Source: Amycolatopsis sacchari (GTDB taxonomy: Bacteria; Actinomycetota; Actinomycetes; Mycobacteriales; Pseudonocardiaceae). Taken from it: a DNA stretch of 64,000 nucleotides. Positions 62,956 to 64,000 of this stretch are shown here, piece after piece. The DNA lies in the NCBI RefSeq assembly GCF_900114035.1, contig NZ_FORP01000001.1, forward strand, positions 124,001-188,000, read 5' to 3'. The notes below the pieces were generated by a model. The model did no database searches and was not told the origin of the DNA. It saw only the letters and a program-made list of their open reading frames with translations. Both the position numbers and the translations under genes were made by a program. Positions within the stretch are counted from its first letter, which is position 1. Each line of letters begins with the position of its first letter.

Positions 62956-63417
62956 TCAGCCCGGGCGGGTCTGCAGCAGCCGTGGCGAGGGAGCGAAGCC
63001 GTGGCGGAGGTAGGCGGGCACGGCGCGTTCGCTGGAGTGCACGGTGACCCGCTCCAACCCGAGCGCCCGCGCTTCACCGAGCACGACGTCGAGCAACCGC
63101 CCGCCGACGCCGTTGTCGCGTTCCTCCGGCACCACGTACACGCACTGCACGTCCCCGGAACGCCGGTCCAGCGCACGCGGCGTGGGCACGCGGGGCAGCA
63201 GCGCCAGCCACGCCATGCCGAGCACCCGGCCCGCCCGCAGCACCACGTAACACCGGTGCGAGGCGGAGTGCTCCCGCGCCCACGCCACGAACCGGGTCAC
63301 GAACTCCGCCCGGTCCAGCGGCCCCGGATCACCCTGTTCGGCCACCCACCGCCACCGCAGCCCCGCCACCGTGCCCAGTTCGCCGTCCCGCGCGAGGCGG
63401 ATCTCGAGATCGTCCAC
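62956..63417 (-). CDS. GNAT family N-acetyltransferase
   Basis: A 153-residue acetyltransferase: VQCVYVVPEERDNGVGGRLLD holds the acetyl-CoA loop (R/Q-x-x-G-x-G/A form, here RDNGVGGRL), followed by VTVHSSERAVPAYLRHGF. The substrate is unknown. It stands between the second DevR-like gene (20 bases upstream) and the anti-sigma ATPase gene. Confidence 0.87.
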   Translation of the reverse strand: MDDLEIRLARDGELGTVAGLRWRWVAEQGDPGPLDRAEFVTRFVAWAREHSASHRCYVVLRAGRVLGMAWLALLPRVPTPRALDRRSGDVQCVYVVPEERDNGVGGRLLDVVLGEARALGLERVTVHSSERAVPAYLRHGFAPSPRLLQTRPG

Positions 63418-63437
63418 CCCGCCATCCTGCCGGGAGA

Positions 63438-64000
63438 TCAGCGCCGCCGGTTGCGCCTCGCGAGGTACACCGCGGCCTCGGTGCGCCGTTCGAAGCCCAG
63501 CTTGTGCAGCAGCGAGGACACGTAGTTCTTGACCGTCTTCTCGGCGAGGAACAGCCGCTCGGCGATCTGCCGGTTGGTCAGCCCCGCCGCGATCAGCTCC
63601 AGCACGCGCCGCTCCTGCGGGCTCAGCAGCTCGTATTGCGGATCGGCCTCGGCCTCGCCCCGCATCCGCTGCGCCACCGCGGCCTTCAGCTCCGGGTCGA
63701 GCAGCGAGCCACCCGCGGCGACGGTGCGGACGGCCTCGACGATGTTGGTCCCCGACACCTGTTTGAGCAGGTACCCCGCCGCGCCAGCCAGAACGGCGCC
63801 GAACAGGGCCTCGTCATCGGAGTAGGACGTGAGCATCAGGCACGCCGGCGGCGGGTCGACCAGGGTGCGGATGTCCCGGCACACCGACACGCCCTCGCCG
63901 TCGGGCAGGCGCACGTCCAGGATCGCGACGTCCGGCCGCAGCGCCGGGATGCGGGCCATCGCCTCGGCCGCCGTACCCGCTTCGCCGATCACACCGAGAT
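63438..64000 (-). CDS. DevR-like response regulator, N-terminus cut by window edge
   Basis: The visible 187 residues start within the receiver (VIGEAGTAAEAMARI) and include the phospho-aspartate in [24 protein letters not shown] and the LuxR helix-turn-helix [38 protein letters not shown]. The DNA-contact residues (EKTVKN) equal those of the DevR protein at 50592. The first 28 or so residues lie beyond the window. It may recognise the same boxes. Confidence 0.9.
   Translation of the reverse strand, partial: LGVIGEAGTAAEAMARIPALRPDVAILDVRLPDGEGVSVCRDIRTLVDPPPACLMLTSYSDDEALFGAVLAGAAGYLLKQVSGTNIVEAVRTVAAGGSLLDPELKAAVAQRMRGEAEADPQYELLSPQERRVLELIAAGLTNRQIAERLFLAEKTVKNYVSSLLHKLGFERRTEAAVYLARRNRRR

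Overview
The window comes from a high-GC Gram-positive actinomycete, most likely a member of the Pseudonocardiales (Amycolatopsis-like). The indications are strong G/C bias at third codon positions, frequent GTG starts with 1- or 4-base start/stop overlaps, a conservon (cvnA-D), Eis-type acetyltransferases, DUF4333 lipoproteins and a DosR-type dormancy module. No rRNA, tRNA, insertion sequence, phage gene or CRISPR array was seen. The genus is an inference. The other calls come from reading the translated sequences; no database search was run.

Layout. 1-9.3 kb holds the 3' end of a HelY-like helicase, a duplicated DUF4333 + Eis-acetyltransferase unit, an ABC-2 exporter, an SPFH / ribbon-helix-helix / GPP34 (GOLPH3-like) operon and a 5'-3' exonuclease. 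9.3-15.5 kb is a compact operon for trans-4-hydroxy-L-proline catabolism: three-subunit D-hydroxyproline dehydrogenase, deaminase, epimerase, ornithine-cyclodeaminase-like reductase and a GntR/FCD regulator. A G-rich repetitive non-coding stretch of about 570 bases follows. 16.1-19.8 kb is a hydantoinase/oxoprolinase A+B pair, and 19.8-23.8 kb is a four-gene conservon. 24.0-36.4 kb is a catabolic island: on the minus strand a sugar-type ABC importer, a half-length HyuA-like protein, a DUF917 protein and a PucR regulator; on the plus strand, divergently, a second hydantoinase A+B pair and an amidohydrolase. 36.4-45.5 kb carries a HAD dehalogenase, a GH64 glucanase, a TetR gene with three operator copies, a frameshifted MFS exporter, a carboxylesterase, a receiver-degenerate LuxR regulator and an NB-ARC/TPR regulator.

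45.5-64 kb is a dormancy and stress island. It contains a DevR/DosR orthologue with all DNA-contact residues, a DevS-like GAF kinase that keeps the haem histidine, four candidate DosR boxes, and the typical clients: Acg nitroreductase, PNPOx-like protein, DUF1876 protein, nicotinate phosphoribosyltransferase, a phosphoribosyltransferase-acyl-CoA ligase-degenerate E1alpha operon and Hsp20. Beside it lies a stressosome operon (RsbR, RsbS, RsbT, an ATPase-phosphatase fusion and a GAF-SpoIIE phosphatase). A sigma-B-type promoter stands before a five-gene NRAMP-like/PRC-barrel operon, and an HspR (HAIR-like) element before hsp20. A second DevR-like regulator runs off the right edge. The region appears to combine redox/hypoxia sensing with partner-switching stress signalling.
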